A DNA stretch of 64,000 bases from Chamaelirium japonicum (taxonomy: Eukaryota; Streptophyta; Magnoliopsida; Liliales; Melanthiaceae), in contig OX393552.1 in the NCBI GenBank assembly GCA_947650365.1, positions 25,165,664 to 25,229,663 of the forward strand, given 5' to 3'. Of the stretch, positions 27,417 to 39,604 are shown piece by piece. Numbering within the stretch: the stretch's first letter is position 1; the number at the start of each line of letters is the position of its first letter. Under the pieces are notes generated by a model that did no database searches, was not told where the DNA came from, and saw only the letters and a list, made by a program, of their open reading frames with translations. The position numbers and the translations under genes are program-made.

Positions 27417-28763
27417 GTCTCTCATGTCATTGAGGGAATTTAAAAAACATTAAAGATTAGGAGACACAAATGTGCTTAAGTAAAAAAACCGGCCATATGT
27501 ATCACTCCTTGGGACTATTTGGTTGGTTGTGACCATAAGTACTATATAATTAGTGTTAATGCATGGATTATGACTCTAGATATGTGTATCTTGTTTAGCT
27601 TCATGTAAATGTAATTACTGAACTTTGATTTATATGAACGGTTCTATTGACATAAAAAAATGTGACTGAACGAAAAGCAAAAGATGCCAAAATCGGCCAT
27701 GCTGGAAATTACATTAGGAAATAAGCAGAAATGGCTAGAACTATAAAATTGGCTAGAATTTTGTAGAATCGGTAAAAATACAAAATTGGCCAACAAACAG
27801 TTTAAAAAACGTCAACCAGAAGTGATATAGACATCTCAACAGATATGACTAAAGGCGAAGACTCTGAAGTGGGCGAACATGTCGGGCTCCGGCTTCGCGC
27901 ACCTGTTGGCACCTATCGAAGCACTTTCATGTGTGAACCGAAGTGTCTTGTCTCACTCATTCCTTTCTTATTTTAGTGCTCGTCTTTTTCATCTTCAGTA
28001 GGGGCCAGACACAGCTAGAAGGTATTCAGGTTCTCCAGAATCAATAGTTTCAAGTTCTCCTAAGGCCAACGAAGAAGGAGCTAGACGGCAAAGACTGATC
28101 GAAAGTGTGCTCAAAATTTATGTTTATTAGTTAGAAATTGTAGTTCTTGATACCACTCGGGTGATGGGACTTGAAAGTAGTTCAACTCTATCTACTCTTT
28201 CCTTTGTGTACTGCTCGTTCTTGACCTTCTTCCCATACTCGTTAACATTGGGAACACCCGCCATGAATGAAGGTTTGTTCAAAATCTGGCTTGTGTTAAG
28301 CATATAGCTAGTATTTCTTCTGAGCTAGGATCAAACTCAAATTGTGACTATGATTGGGCCCTGCAGTGGTAGAACCTAATGAACTAGGCATACTGATGTG
28401 GTCTCACCTGATGTGGTCTCACTATTACAGATGTGGTCTCACCTGATGGATGCTTTAGAACTTTATTTCTTTTAGTCACGTACCAGAGCATGCTTGAGTA
28501 TCGGTTGAAAAGCTTTGGGGTGTACTATAGGTAGGACGACCTTGCCTTTCAGCTTGACCCAAGTGTTGGGATTTGTCATTGTGCCGGTTGGTTGCACACG
28601 ACATGAGGGTGGCCCTATAAGACCCTATAGACTGGCCTTTAATGATTGGGAAATACTCATACTAGTCCTAATATAAATAGGAGTGTTATTTATGGTCTCA
28701 TATCCATGATAACTAGACCTCTAATTCATATTGGATAGCTTCCTAAAAAGTAGGTGTTCTCAC
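27417..28763. other. No supported gene; GATGTGGTCTCAC repeated three times near 28394-28450
   Basis: No long frame. The 13-base word occurs three times within 60 bp, twice followed by CTGATG. Confidence 0.5.
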
Positions 28764-30713
28764 TGTTGTAGCTCGTGTGTCCTTAGCGTGGATTTTCTGT
28801 ATTAACATTAATAAAGATGACTTTGGTTATTGCTTTAATTAGAATACTACTCTGGTATATGATAATACTCATATAATAAAAGGACCCTAGGAAACACAGT
28901 AGGCCACTGAGGCGCATGGTGGATCCAAGCTTGGGAGACCCAGTGGACCAGTTCTGTGTAGACCTAGAACTAGTTTACAGCTTAGGTGATGCTGGTTGCT
29001 TCACCGAGAACAAGCTGTTGGCTGGTAGAGGATGTGGTGAAGTCTCCACCACAGGAACGTGGGGTTTCCATTCACCTAACCAAGCACGATGATCGTGTTG
29101 AAGAGGAACCAAGACGGTGCACAGTTCAGTGATTCAGACACTGGTGCATAAACCGTCTTACTACTATAGATAATCTGTCCTTAACCCTGAGGGACCATGT
29201 ACACTGGGCCAACCAGTTGTGTGGTGCTTTGATGGGCCAACGTGTGCGTACCTTTCATAGTCCAATACCACGATACGTTGGGTTACCCGGCTGGCGCTTG
29301 AGTGGCATGTAATCCCTACAGGTTATCCGATGTCCAATGTTGGATAGGTACATTTTGATGAGTCAATCTGTCCACACAGTTAACCCAGGCCTGGTGGTTG
29401 TAAGTATGACTGACGATGTTCCGGATGCTAGGCATAGCACAGGAAGATGTGTGGTGTTATAGATGACAAGTCATCAATTCCTAGTCAGATGATCGATCGG
29501 GATCTGACGGTGCTCCCCATCGCCCCAGTCGTATCATGGCACCAGTAATATGAGGGACTAAGGATTATCAGAGTATAGTAGAGAACAGGGTTACGAGGGA
29601 GTAACATAAGGTTAGGATCACTAGAGTTCAACTCGCGTCACACTCTGGGTGGCTACATGGTTTAATTAGATTAGGGCTGATTAACGGAACTTTCGGTGTT
29701 TCACCGGAACAGTTAATCAGGGATCCGGTTGGAGCTAGAGATCCCGAACCCTGAAGGTTCCACCCTATCGTTGCGTATAGGAATTGTTCCCCGACCTAGT
29801 TGGATACGTTGGATGCGAAGTAGCGCGATGGAGCGCAAGCCCGGAGCCTAAGAACCTAATTTACATGTGTTACGGGCCGTAGGGGTATTTTGGTAAATAC
29901 TAAAATATGACTCAGAACATATTGAATATGGATCTTAGAATGAGCGGAATAATTCCATGAGCTCATAGGCGCTGACGGAACTCGATTCCGAGTAGCGCAC
30001 CTCACTCAATCTCTCTTTCAGTTTTTCACTTTTCGTGAAGGGCGTTTTCGTCCAGGCTTCACGATGGACACTTGGAATCCCTAAAAACCGACCCCCCCTC
30101 ATCCTAATCTAATTAGGGCCAGCCCTAACTTGTGCATGGCACTAGGAGACCGGCCCTATATGTATAGAGGAGGGGGAGGGGCCGGCCTTGTGTGCCTCCT
30201 TTCTCCTAATACCCGAACCTCTCCCTCTCTCCCTCTCTTTGTGGTTTCGGCTAAGGAAGAAAGAGGAAGAAGAAGGAAGAAGAAGGATAAAGGAGGGAGA
30301 AGGAAGAAGAAAGAAAGAGGAGGAGGATAACTCGTGGCTTGTCATCGTCTTCGCAACGAATTCATCCGTCGGCTCGTAATCCTTGCACTCAGAGACGGGA
30401 TTTCGAGGATTCCTCAATTCGCAAAGGACAAGGTGCTATCCAATAGTTTCCCTTGCGATTCACGTGCGGTTCATCATCATTACGCTCTCTTCGGATCATA
30501 GATCTATAAGGTATGATGATTCTAAACACCTAACTAGATGCATGCATGTCTTCCGTAGATCGTAGTATGCATCTAGGGTGTCCGTACATATGCTAAGATC
30601 GTAGATTTGCATATAGATTGTTTTGAAGAATTAATTATAATGAAACATACACTGTATGATCTTCGGATCTATCTTTTGCTTCCGCTGCGACTCTGATAAG
30701 CGGATCTAATTCC
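28764..30713 (+). repeat. 5' LTR of the large copia element
   Basis: It starts TGTTGTAGCTCGTGTGTCC. Its first 24 matched bases recur at 39234-39257. TATA-like TATATGTATAGAGG near 30157, then a CT-rich leader and GA-rich stretch. It ends just before the primer-binding site. About 1.95 kb, long for copia. Confidence 0.78.
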
Positions 30714-30719
30714 AATAAT

Positions 30720-30731
30720 TGGTATCAGAGC
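30720..30731 (+). promoter_or_regulatory. Primer-binding site (initiator tRNA-Met)
   Basis: TGGTATCAGAGC, the standard minus-strand primer site of plant copia elements, a few bases after the LTR end. Confidence 0.93.
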
Positions 30732-31144
30732 ACGCTTTGGTGCATGTTTCATCCATGAATTCGTGAAAACATCATGTGAATATATGATGGTATATGTTTT
30801 CGTCGGGGTTCGACGTAGATCATGCTTATGGATTGTGCTATGTATCGACTTTTTACAGGTGCCGCGCTAAATAGTAATCTGTGATTGCATGCCTCCGCGG
30901 GTCGGACCCCGGATTTATTTTTTGCATTGATTATTATTGTGCTTGTGGATTTTAAGGCTCTAGATGGGTGAGGGTGGAGGTTGACCACCCTTAGTTCCCT
31001 GGCCATGTTTCTAGGATTATTTTCTTTTCTTTCTAGCGAAATTATACACGAACGAGCACTTGTTCGGAGCGTATTAGTTTTTCGGTCAGAGGAAGAATGA
31101 GATGATGCTACATCCACGGTTCGGGCAAGCGGTACCATGGCGTG

Positions 31145-33800
31145 TGTATACGCAGAAAAGGTACGGGCCGTCTTTATTGCACAAAACGAGATTACAAGTG
31201 TGGCCGGGACCCGGGTGGCTCGGGTGTGGCGAGTCCGGGTTGCGGCGAGTATTGATCAGGGGATTGTGGGAGAGATCCTCTGGAGGGTCCCTTTAATCCG
31301 CGTCTCCACGTGGTGTTCGTGTGAGAGCTCTAAAGGGGTCGCCCAGGACAGAGGTCTTTACAGGGTGAGGGTTTTTTGAGAGGGTAAGGAGTGTCCGCCG
31401 TGGCTTTTGTCCCTTCCGTGCTTCGTGCTTTCTCGGCTAGGGGGTTTTCGGCTTCGTTCCTCGGTCTTCGTGTCTTTCTCGCTCCTTGCTTGACCTCGGC
31501 ATCCTTGATCGTCGGTTCGGGGCGTCGATCGTGCTTTTAGCGTTGGCTTTGGCTTCGGCTTTCGATTTCGGCTTGGCTTTGGCGTGGCTCTAGCTTTTGC
31601 TTTGCTTTGGCGCTTGCGCTTGGACGTAGACAGGGGAAACTTGCGGTTCTTTCGTTATTTCGGACTTCGCGTCGTATCGGCTAGAACGTGCGGTGCTTTT
31701 GCTCGAGACCGGCATAGTCGCTTGGCTTTGGCACTTGCGTTGCTTTGGCACGGGCTTTACCGGGGCTTTTGCTTCAACTTCTTGCGTGGGCTTTAGCTTC
31801 AGAGTCAGCTCGGTCTTCTTCTCGAATAACGTAGGCTACTTCTTCGGTGCTTCGACGGTCCGAGTGTCGGCGGGACTTCTCTTCTTTTCTGGGCTTCTTT
31901 GGTGTGATCGGAGTCGAAGAATGCTTTCGAAGATAGTGGGGGTAGCACCGATCTCCGTGCGACGATTGTAGCATCGGCTTTTGTTGATGAAGACGGCGGG
32001 GGTGGCGACGGTCTCCGTGCGACTGTTGTAGTGTCGGCTTTTGTCGATGAAGACGGCGGGGGTAGCGACGCTTCAAGTAGTCCTCTCCAGGCTTTCTTCT
32101 TCGTGGATGGAGCAGACGCTTGTCGAAGGCGACGGGGTGATGATGCTTCGTTCCTCTTCTCCGGGCTTTGGAGCTTGATCGGAGTAGGGGGTCTGTTGGA
32201 GTCGACGGGGTAGTGCCTCTCTGAGCTTCTTCTCCGGCCTTTGCTTCTGGCATCTTCGGAGTCGAAGGGTCTTCTTCTCCGAGCTTTCTTCTTCGTGCAC
32301 GGAGTCGAAGTCTTGATTTTCTTGTGCAAGGGTCTTCACGTTGATGAGGGCGTTCAATGGACTAAGCCGATCCCGAAGGGACAGGCTTGCCCGTGCCTCG
32401 TGAAGCCTTGGGTCGATGAAGAAGTGTCTCCTCTTCTGCAGAGCTTCCTCGCTTCGTCTTCAATCTTCGACCTTTGCGATGGTTGTGGCGTCGGCTTCTT
32501 CTCCTGACATATTTGGCATAATCGAAGTTGCAGGCTTTGTTGAAGATGACGGGTGTAGCGCCGCTTCTCTTCTTCTCCGGGCTTTTGGGCTTGATCGGAG
32601 TCGAAGGCTTTGTTGAAGATGACGGGTGTAGCGCCGCTTCTCTTCTTCTCCGGGCTTTTGGACTTGATCGGAGTCGAAGGCTTTGTTGAAGATGGCGGGT
32701 GTAGCGTCGCTTCGTTCTTCTTCTCCGGGCTTTTGAGCTTGATCGGAGTCGAAGGCTTGTTGGAGACGACGGGGTAGTGCCGCTCCGATCTTCTTCTCCG
32801 GTCTTTGCTTCTGGCGTCTTCGGAGTTGAAGGGTCTTCTTCTCCGAGCTTTCTTCTTCGTGCACGGAGTCGAAGGGATGATCTTCTTGTGCAAGGGTCTT
32901 CACGTTGATGAGGACTTTCAATGGACTAAGCTGATCCCAAAGGGACAGGCTTGCCCGTGCCTCGTGAAGCCTTGGGTCGATGAAGAACGCGTCTCCTCTT
33001 CTGCAGAGCTTTTTCGCCTTGCCCTCCGACCCTTGAGCCTTCCCCCCTCCCCCTCTATTTATAGGTGAAGGGGGGAGGGGAGAGATATAAAAAGTTTATT
33101 TTAAATCCCTTTAATATCTCCCCCATAATTACCCAGGATTTATTCATCCATTGATGAGGGGAATAACTCTTTATTTGTTTTCCTTTTCTGGCGGCGTAAT
33201 TATAGCTCAATCATTTTTGGATTCATCTGGAATCTTGCACATAAAATCGATGACGACCCGACTCTTCTTCTTGTCCGTCGGATCAAGGGATCGACGCAGA
33301 TCCGCGTGTGAGCAGACGTCATACGCAACCTCCCCCCGCGCATGGCGGTAATTCTTTCCTTTTCTTTCTTTTCTTTCCTTTTCTTTTCTTTCCTTTCTTT
33401 TCTTTCCTTTTCTCTTCCTTCCTTTTCTTTTCTTTTCTTTCCTTTCTTTTCTTTCCTTTCTTTTCTTCCCTTTCTTTTCTTTTTCCGTGCAAGGCCGGCC
33501 GGCCCCCATTAGGTTCGGATCCCTACTAGGGGCCGGCCCCCATGGGGTTCGGGTCCTTAGTAGGGGTCAGCCGGGTGGGCCCCACTTGAGGGTGGGCCCG
33601 CCCGGTTCCCTTGTTGGGCGTGAGTCGGGTCTGAGTCTGCATTGGTGCGTGCTAGTCGAGTCCGCGTCAGAGCGCGCGTCGGGTTTGTATCCACGTAGGT
33701 GCACGCAAGTTGGGTTCGCGTCGGAGCGCGTGTCGAGTTTGTTTCCGAATTGGCGCATGCAAGTCGGGTTCGGGTTAGACACAATTTGTGTGTCTACAGC
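31145..33800 (-). mobile_element. Solo LTR (2.66 kb) of another LTR retrotransposon, with 5-bp target duplication
   Basis: TGTATAC...GTCTACA termini are flanked by GCGTG on both sides (31140-31144 and 33801-33805). No internal region is present, so this is a solo LTR left after recombination. A TATA box CTATAAATAG lies on the minus strand at 33054-33063, which sets the orientation; read that way it starts TGTAGACAC, a frequent start of long gypsy LTRs. The interior holds long direct repeats. Minus-strand frames here (up to 179 codons, Lys/Arg/Ser/Pro-rich) follow from those repeats and are not taken as genes. Confidence 0.9.
32220..33010. repeat. Direct repeats inside the solo LTR
   Basis: A unit of about 200 bp (CTTCTTCTCCGGCCTTTGC ... 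AGCCTTGGGTCGATGAAGAA) at about 32222-32425 recurs at about 32790-32990. Between them a 70-75-bp unit (GGGCTTGATCGGAGTCGAAG...) is repeated three to four times at about 32565-32780. Confidence 0.9.
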
Positions 33801-33805
33801 GTGCA

Positions 33806-35332
33806 AAGACCCGGCGAAAGCGTGCATGTTGGCGATGATGGGGATCATCGTCAGAGATCGTGCAGAACGGAAGAGCAGGATATCTTGGCTGTGCTATTCA
33901 GGTTCAGAGGTCGAACCCTGGACTTGATTCAGTTTGGATGCTATTTCTGTTGATTCTGTTTTCTTAGTGTTTAGAGAACGTCGATGATAATGTAATTATC
34001 TATCTTGCTTATGAGTTTGTCTTTAGATCAGGCTTAGGGTTAGTACTAAGCTTATGGATTCATCGGTGTCTCTATATGGTTCTAACACTTGCGAATCCGG
34101 TGGCTAGCTAAAAGGAAAGGTGGTAACTGCTCTCGTGGTAGTTCAGGTAGCCAAGTACTATATACCGAGATAGACGCAATGTTAGATTTGTTTAGAGATA
34201 ACTAATGTCTCCATAAGAAGTATGATAACCCTAGTGGGATGTCCTTTCCCTACGTGGTCCTAGCGACCAAGTTAGGTTAGAATTTCACTGTGTGATACCC
34301 GTTTCTAGATGACGTTTGATGGTAGTATGAACTCATTACGATTTGGTTATACCACCATTAGGTTGATGTCCGACAGAGGTTGTCGGATGTCCCTATTTGG
34401 CCAGCATCGAAACCTATAATGAGATGAGGTCTACTATGACATCAGGCATCAAATTGTGAACGAGGCATCATCGTAGTGGGAGTCCTTTTCACGTTGATCT
34501 TAGGCTAGGCTCCAGATCTTAGGATTATGGGCAAACTAGTGAAGTATTGGGATCCTTGAAATCTATGTAATATGATCCTTGCAAGAAAGGCGAAAGCTGA
34601 GTATTCAAGGTAGGGACTATGATATTTTTCGATAATACTAATGCTTTGCGGAAAGATATGTAATCCTAGTGGGAGCACGGTAGACCAGGGTCTAAGTTTA
34701 GGAGGTCATGACCTATCTAGATATGCATAAAATCTCATAAAGAAGGGATGTGTAAGAGGTTCCCTCCAAAGGGGAGCCCCTGGCCTCCACAATCAACCGG
34801 CTAAGGGTCTAGGTGGGAGGTACGCAGTTCGATATTCCCACCGGGTGAGAGCTGTGTTTCCTTCCATGCTGGTTCGCCTAGTGGTTTCCTTCGGGACATG
34901 GAGGATGCCGATGGCAGTGGGTGACGGTTTTTTTCTGCACCACAGGAGCCTATGAACCCCCTGCTGATACCACCTAGATTTATGGGATGCATCCAAAAGC
35001 TTGTGTGAAGCCGCCGTTGCTGCGCACGCGGATCATATAAAGCTGGCCAAAAGGAGACTGGGAGATCTTTCAGTTTACCATGGGTAATTCTGATGAAGAC
35101 TGGGTTGTAAAAACCCCGTTGGCAGAAGCGGTTGCATGCTCTCACCGAGATGCTGTCTCCAATTCAAGGCCGATAGTCTCAGTGCTCGAACCCAGGGAAT
35201 TTAGATTCCTGGATATCTCCACTTGAGGTAGTGAAGACATAGCGGCTGGAGTAAACATTATTTATTTCTAAATTCCTTGAAATAGATTGTAGTAAACCCT
35301 AATTTTGCTTTGAACCATTGTTTACAGAAATC
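33806..35332 (+). other. Untranslated leader of the large copia element (right part)
   Basis: About 1.5 kb with no supported frame between the solo LTR and the gag ATG. It belongs to the copia element because it continues the leader left of the insertion (30732-31139). Confidence 0.7.
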
Positions 35333-36170
35333 ATGACTAAGCTCAACCCCCTTGCCTCCATACTTAATGATAACAAACCGACGGGACCAAACCATGAGGA
35401 CTGGAAGCGTAACCTGATGCTCGTCCTAAGGGTTGGTAAACACATAATTGCCCTAAGTATCTCTCAACCGACCATGCCGGGACCAAGTGCAACTGAGGCC
35501 TAGCTGAAGGAATGGAAAGACTGGCTAGATGCTGATGAGATGTGCAAGTACTATATAGTGGCATCCTTGCAGACCGTCCTTCAAAAGCAAGATGAAGATA
35601 TGGTCTTTGCTTCAGACATGATGCTCTACCTAAAGGAAATATTCGAGGGTCATAGTCGGATAACTCGTTACTTGACCATCAAGAAATTGGTATCTATGAA
35701 GATGGCAGAGGGGACTTTAGTTTGGGAACATATGCTGAAATTGTTTGGCTATGTGAACGAGCTTGGTTCCTTCGATGTCATCTTGGATGTAGAGATCTAG
35801 ACCGATATTTTCCTCGCGTCTCTGTCAGGAGCGTTTGAGGGCTTCGTTACCAACTTTAACCTTAACCGGTTGGAGATATCTAACGCAGACCTCCTAGCAA
35901 CGCTCCAAGCGGCAGAGGACGGGATGAAGGCAGGAGCCCAATCCTTGAACGTAGAGCAGAATTCTTCTCTGAAAGCTAAAGGCAAGTTTCAGAAAAGAAA
36001 GTCTAAGAAGCCCGTAAAGATGGGCCAAGTACAGTTGTAGGTTCCTAAGCAGAATAGTCTAGCGAAGCCCAAAGAAAAATATTTCCAATGCGGCAAGAAG
36101 GGGCACTGGAAGGACGACTACCGCGCGGCTCCCAAAAAGGCTGAGACGGTATATCTCAAATCCACATAGT
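35333..36170 (+). pseudogene. Copia gag, three in-frame stops
   Basis: It starts MTKLNPLASILNDNKPTGPN and runs in one frame through DWKRNLMLVLRVGK, VSMKMAEGTLVWEHML and AGAQSLNVEQNSSLKAKG to a zinc knuckle. TAG stops lie at 35501-35503, 35798-35800 and 36038-36040. The knuckle reads Y-x2-C-x4-H-x4-Y: the first and last cysteines of CCHC are tyrosines (TAT, TAC). Gag packages the RNA, and the knuckle binds nucleic acid, so this copy is non-functional. Confidence 0.87.
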
Positions 36171-36195
36171 GGAATCCCTCGTAGCATCCAGTTAT

Positions 36196-36738
36196 TATCC
36201 AGTTTCATGGATTGTGAATTCTGGTTCCACTAACCATGCTTGCAATAATTTGTAGGGGTTCAAGGAGACAAGAAAATTGGCTGATAGAGAGATAATCCTA
36301 AGCATGGGAACTGAGGTCGTGGCAGAGGCTGAAGCAGTTTGAGATATCATCTTGCAGTTCCTTGATGGAAGAAGTTTATTACTTAGAGACATACTTTATG
36401 TACCGTCCTTGAGACAAAACTTAATTTCTGTTTTCTTTTTGAATAATGAAGGTTTTTCAATTTTATTTGATGCTTCTGGTGTGTCAATTAAATTGAATGG
36501 TTCCTTTGTTTGTAAGGGAAAGACACAGAATGGTCTCTATGTAATTAACTTCAATCATAAGCAGGATAACATAACTGAAGTTTATGTGATTAATTCATCT
36601 AAAAGGAAAAATCCCTTAGATAATCCAACACTCCTTTGGCATCTAAGGCTTGGACACATAGCCTCAGACAGGATTCACAGGTTGGTTAAGGTAGGACTCT
36701 TAAAGTCCAGATGTTTCAAAAAGCCTACCGACGTGTGA
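36196..36738 (+). pseudogene. Copia protease and GAG-pre-integrase region, frame +1 relative to gag
   Basis: SWIVNSGSTNHAC at about 36205 is the protease active site, with Asn (AAT, 36217-36219) in place of the catalytic Asp of D-S/T-G. After two stops the frame opens at 36352 with LRDILYVPSLRQNLISV and LWHLRLGHIASDRIH, the histidine pair of the integrase HHCC finger. It closes at 36736-36738; the CESC pair of that finger continues in the next frame, so a 1-bp-type shift lies near 36730. Confidence 0.87.
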
Positions 36739-36757
36739 GTCTTGCCAGGAAGGCAAG

Positions 36758-38890
36758 ATGACTAAAAGATCTTTCCAAGCCAAAGGTAGCAGATCTAAGG
36801 AGGTATTAGAGTTGGTACACACTGATATATGTGGGCCCATAAGTGTCCGTGCCATAGGAGGCTTCGAGTATTTTATCACCTTCACGGATGATCACTCGAG
36901 GTTTGGATACATATACCTAATGCGACGGAAGTCTGAATCCTTTGATAAGTTCAAGGAGTTCAGAGCTGAAGTAGAAAAGCAGAAGGGTAAAAGTATCAAG
37001 TCTCTTCGATCGGATCGAGGATGCGAATACCTATCGGATGAATTTATTGGGTACCTGCGTGAGCATGGGATCGTATCCAGGTTGACTGTATCAGGGACAC
37101 CGCAACAGAACGGTGTATCTGAGAGGAGAAACCGAACTTTGTTAGACATGGTTCGGACTATGATGAGTTATGTCATATTACCACCTAGTTTTTGGGGATA
37201 TGCCCTAGAGACGACAGCATATACTTTGAACTTTGTTCCATCAAAGTCAGTACCCCTAACTGCTTGGGAGCTGTGGTTGAAGCGAAAGCCAAGCCTACAG
37301 CACTTTAGAATCTGGGGTTGTCCAGCACATGTGCGGAAGGACAAGCAAGATAAGATGGAGTCAAAAACTAAGGTATGTCTATTCTTTGGGTATCCAAAAG
37401 GGATAAAGGATAGTTTATTTTATAATCCTGAGGATAGAAAGGTTATCGTCTCGACGAACGCCATATTCCTGGAGCAGGATTATTTAATAGACCATAAGCC
37501 CACCAGTAAAATAGTTCTTGAAGAATTGCTTGGTACTGATAGGAGTACGCAGACAGAAAACGTAGTGGGAGCCGATACCACTAAGATAAACGATATTGTA
37601 GAATCGACTTCTATGGAACCACCACAGGCTCGTCACAGTGGGAGGACCACAAGTGCTTCTGATAGATACATTGAAGAAGCCTTTATGGTGGATCTAGAGT
37701 TTCAGGAGGATGATCCTCTGAACTATGACGAAGCGATGATATCCTCTGACCATGCAGCATGGCAGGAAGCCATGGAGGCAGAACTGACATCGATGTCCCA
37801 AAACTCGATCTGGAAACTTATAACACCACCTCATAACATTAAACCTGTTGGGTGTAAGTGGGTGTACAAAAGAAAAATAGGTCCGGATGGTACCGTTGAG
37901 ACTTACAAAGCTAGACTAGTCGCTAAGGGTTATACCCAGCGAGAAGGGATCGACTATGACGAAACCTTTTTGCCAGTAGATATGCTTAAGTCAATCCGGA
38001 TCCTTTTGTCCATTGCAGCCCATTATGATTGGGAGATCTGGCAAATGAAAGTCAAGACCGCATTCCTCAACGGGGATTTGGAAGAAGACATCTACATATC
38101 TCAGCCTCCAGGCTTTGTCGCAAGAGGTCAAGAAAGTCTGGTGTGCAAGTTGCAAAGGTCCATTTATGGACTGAAGCAAGCATCCAGAAGTTGGAACATG
38201 CGTTTTGATCAGGCTATCCAGTCTTATGGATTTGAGCAGAACGTGGATGAACCATGTGTTTATAAAAAAAGCGATAAGACTGTAGTAGTTTTTCTAGTAC
38301 TTTACGTAGACGATATCCTGCTCATTGGAAACGATGTTGGAACGTTATCTATAGTGAAGGCGTGGTTATCCTCTCAATTTGACATGAAAGACCTAGGTGA
38401 AGCGAATTATGTTTTGGGGATCAAGGTAACTCGAGATCGTGAGAACAAGACTCTCTCGCTGTCACAGTCAGCCTACATAGATACTATCTTGGTTAGATTC
38501 AGTATGCACAACTCCAAGAAGGGACTGGTTCCATTCAGACATGGAATGAAGTTGTCCAAGGATCAGGGTCCTAAGACTCCTGAGGAGAGGGCAGAGATGC
38601 AGAAGATACCTTATGCTTCGGCTGTAGGGAGTCTGATGTATGCTATGCAATGCACAAGACCAGATATATGCTATGCAGTAGACATGATGGGCATGTATCA
38701 GTCAAATCCGGGTCTAGGGCACTGGACTGCTGTGAAAAGTATACTCAAGTATCTCCGTAAGACGAGAGATTATGAGTTAGTTTACTCTTCACAGGAACTG
38801 ATGCCGATTGGATATACGGATTCTGACTTTGTGTCAAATCCGGAATCCAGGAGATCGACGTCAGGGTTTGTGTTTTTATTAGGAAGATGA
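36758..38890 (+). CDS. Copia integrase, reverse transcriptase and start of RNase H (710 codons, one frame)
   Basis: The ATG at 36758 is only the first Met of this open segment; the real polyprotein began in gag. Integrase: D23 (HTDICGP), D86 (SDRG) and E122 (VSERRNR) give the DD35E triad. [14 protein letters not shown] at about residue 370, [17 protein letters not shown], then [12 protein letters not shown] with Lys431 where the first catalytic Asp ([10 protein letters not shown]) is expected, [12 protein letters not shown], and [10 protein letters not shown] from residue 516 intact. RNase H begins with YTDSDF and ends at a stop in place of the second Gly of LGG. The enzymes would copy and insert the element's cDNA. 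One lost metal-binding Asp means no active RT from this copy. Confidence 0.93.
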   Translation: MTKRSFQAKGSRSKEVLELVHTDICGPISVRAIGGFEYFITFTDDHSRFGYIYLMRRKSESFDKFKEFRAEVEKQKGKSIKSLRSDRGCEYLSDEFIGYLREHGIVSRLTVSGTPQQNGVSERRNRTLLDMVRTMMSYVILPPSFWGYALETTAYTLNFVPSKSVPLTAWELWLKRKPSLQHFRIWGCPAHVRKDKQDKMESKTKVCLFFGYPKGIKDSLFYNPEDRKVIVSTNAIFLEQDYLIDHKPTSKIVLEELLGTDRSTQTENVVGADTTKINDIVESTSMEPPQARHSGRTTSASDRYIEEAFMVDLEFQEDDPLNYDEAMISSDHAAWQEAMEAELTSMSQNSIWKLITPPHNIKPVGCKWVYKRKIGPDGTVETYKARLVAKGYTQREGIDYDETFLPVDMLKSIRILLSIAAHYDWEIWQMKVKTAFLNGDLEEDIYISQPPGFVARGQESLVCKLQRSIYGLKQASRSWNMRFDQAIQSYGFEQNVDEPCVYKKSDKTVVVFLVLYVDDILLIGNDVGTLSIVKAWLSSQFDMKDLGEANYVLGIKVTRDRENKTLSLSQSAYIDTILVRFSMHNSKKGLVPFRHGMKLSKDQGPKTPEERAEMQKIPYASAVGSLMYAMQCTRPDICYAVDMMGMYQSNPGLGHWTAVKSILKYLRKTRDYELVYSSQELMPIGYTDSDFVSNPESRRSTSGFVFLLGR

Positions 38891-39216
38891 GCTGTCAGTT
38901 GGAGGAGCGTGAAGCAGGGATGCATCGCGGATTCGACGACAGAGGCTGAGTACCGGGAGTTCAAGATCCTATTGTCCTTTATTGTGACAATAGTGGAGCG
39001 GTCGCACAATCCAAGGAGCCAAGATATCACCAGAAGAGCAAGCATATCGAGCGGAAATACTACATTATCCGGGACTTGCAGAAGCGAAGGGAGGTTGTAG
39101 TGACTCAGGTGGCGTCTGCAGATAACATGGCGGACCCTTTCACAAAGGCGTTACCGACCAAGGCTTTTGAGAAGCACGTGGATGCCATAGGAGTTAAGAC
39201 TATTGTTCCCCGCTAG
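38891..39216 (+). pseudogene. Copia RNase H remainder, with internal deletion
   Basis: After the TGA the same frame reads AVSWRSVKQGCIADSTTEAEY. It then jumps, with a frame change, to YCDNSGAVAQSKEPRYHQKS and continues through KHIERKYYIIRDLQKRREVV and ADNMADPFTKALP to the terminal TAG at 39214-39216. About 30-35 codons normally present between EAEY and YCDNSG are missing. Confidence 0.88.
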
Positions 39217-39230
39217 GCCAAGTGGGAGAT
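39217..39230 (+). promoter_or_regulatory. Polypurine tract of the copia element
   Basis: GCCAAGTGGGAGAT, the usual plus-strand primer of plant copia elements, directly before the 3' LTR start at 39231. Confidence 0.9.
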
Positions 39231-39257
39231 TATTGTAGCTCGTGTGTCCTTAGCGTG
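39231..39257 (+). repeat. 3' LTR stub (27 bp)
   Basis: TATTGTAGCTCGTGTGTCC... matches the 5' LTR start for 27 bases (one mismatch), then diverges completely. Confidence 0.82.
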
Positions 39258-39596
39258 AAAGACACCACTGAAGCGACTCTTTGTTTGGAAATAGATGCTT
39301 CAAAGCACCCGTTTGTTTGAGTGCAAAGTCCGTCTCTAAAGCGCCCAATGTGACCTAAACACCCACCACACGCATGCGCGTGCATGTGTGAGTGGTACTT
39401 CTCACCACTCTGATGGGTTGCACTATTGCGATAGCTTCCTCTTGTCAAAAGATACTAGTCCTTACAAAGCCTTTACTTATATGCCCATTGCCCTCTACTG
39501 CTCAAGAAATATGGGACTAAAGGAATGGTAGCTCATCCCATGTACAAAGAGTTTTTCCTCCAAAAGTATAAAAATTTGGATCACTCATGGTTATTA
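39258..39596. other. No recognisable feature
   Basis: Intergenic sequence after the LTR stub. It does not match the 5' LTR. Confidence 0.4.
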
Positions 39597-39604
39597 GTTT
39601 TTCC

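Larger units (their letters stand above)
28764..39257 (+). mobile_element. Large Ty1-copia retrotransposon, 3' LTR reduced to a stub, interrupted by a foreign solo LTR
   Basis: Order on the + strand: 5' LTR (28764 to about 30713), primer-binding site (30720-30731), leader interrupted by a 2.66-kb solo LTR (31145-33800), gag (from 35333), protease, integrase, reverse transcriptase, RNase H (to 39216), purine tract (39217-39230), and only the first 27 bp of the 3' LTR. Integrase before RT is the copia order. The core 710-codon frame is open, but gag has three stops, the protease and RT catalytic aspartates are changed and RNase H has a deletion. The element is therefore dead although fairly young in sequence. 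Confidence 0.93.

Noticed and set aside
31774-32921. Minus-strand frames of 94-179 codons rich in Lys, Arg, Ser and Pro
   Set aside because: They translate the internal direct repeats of the solo LTR in several frames with similar composition, which shows a repeat effect and not a protein.
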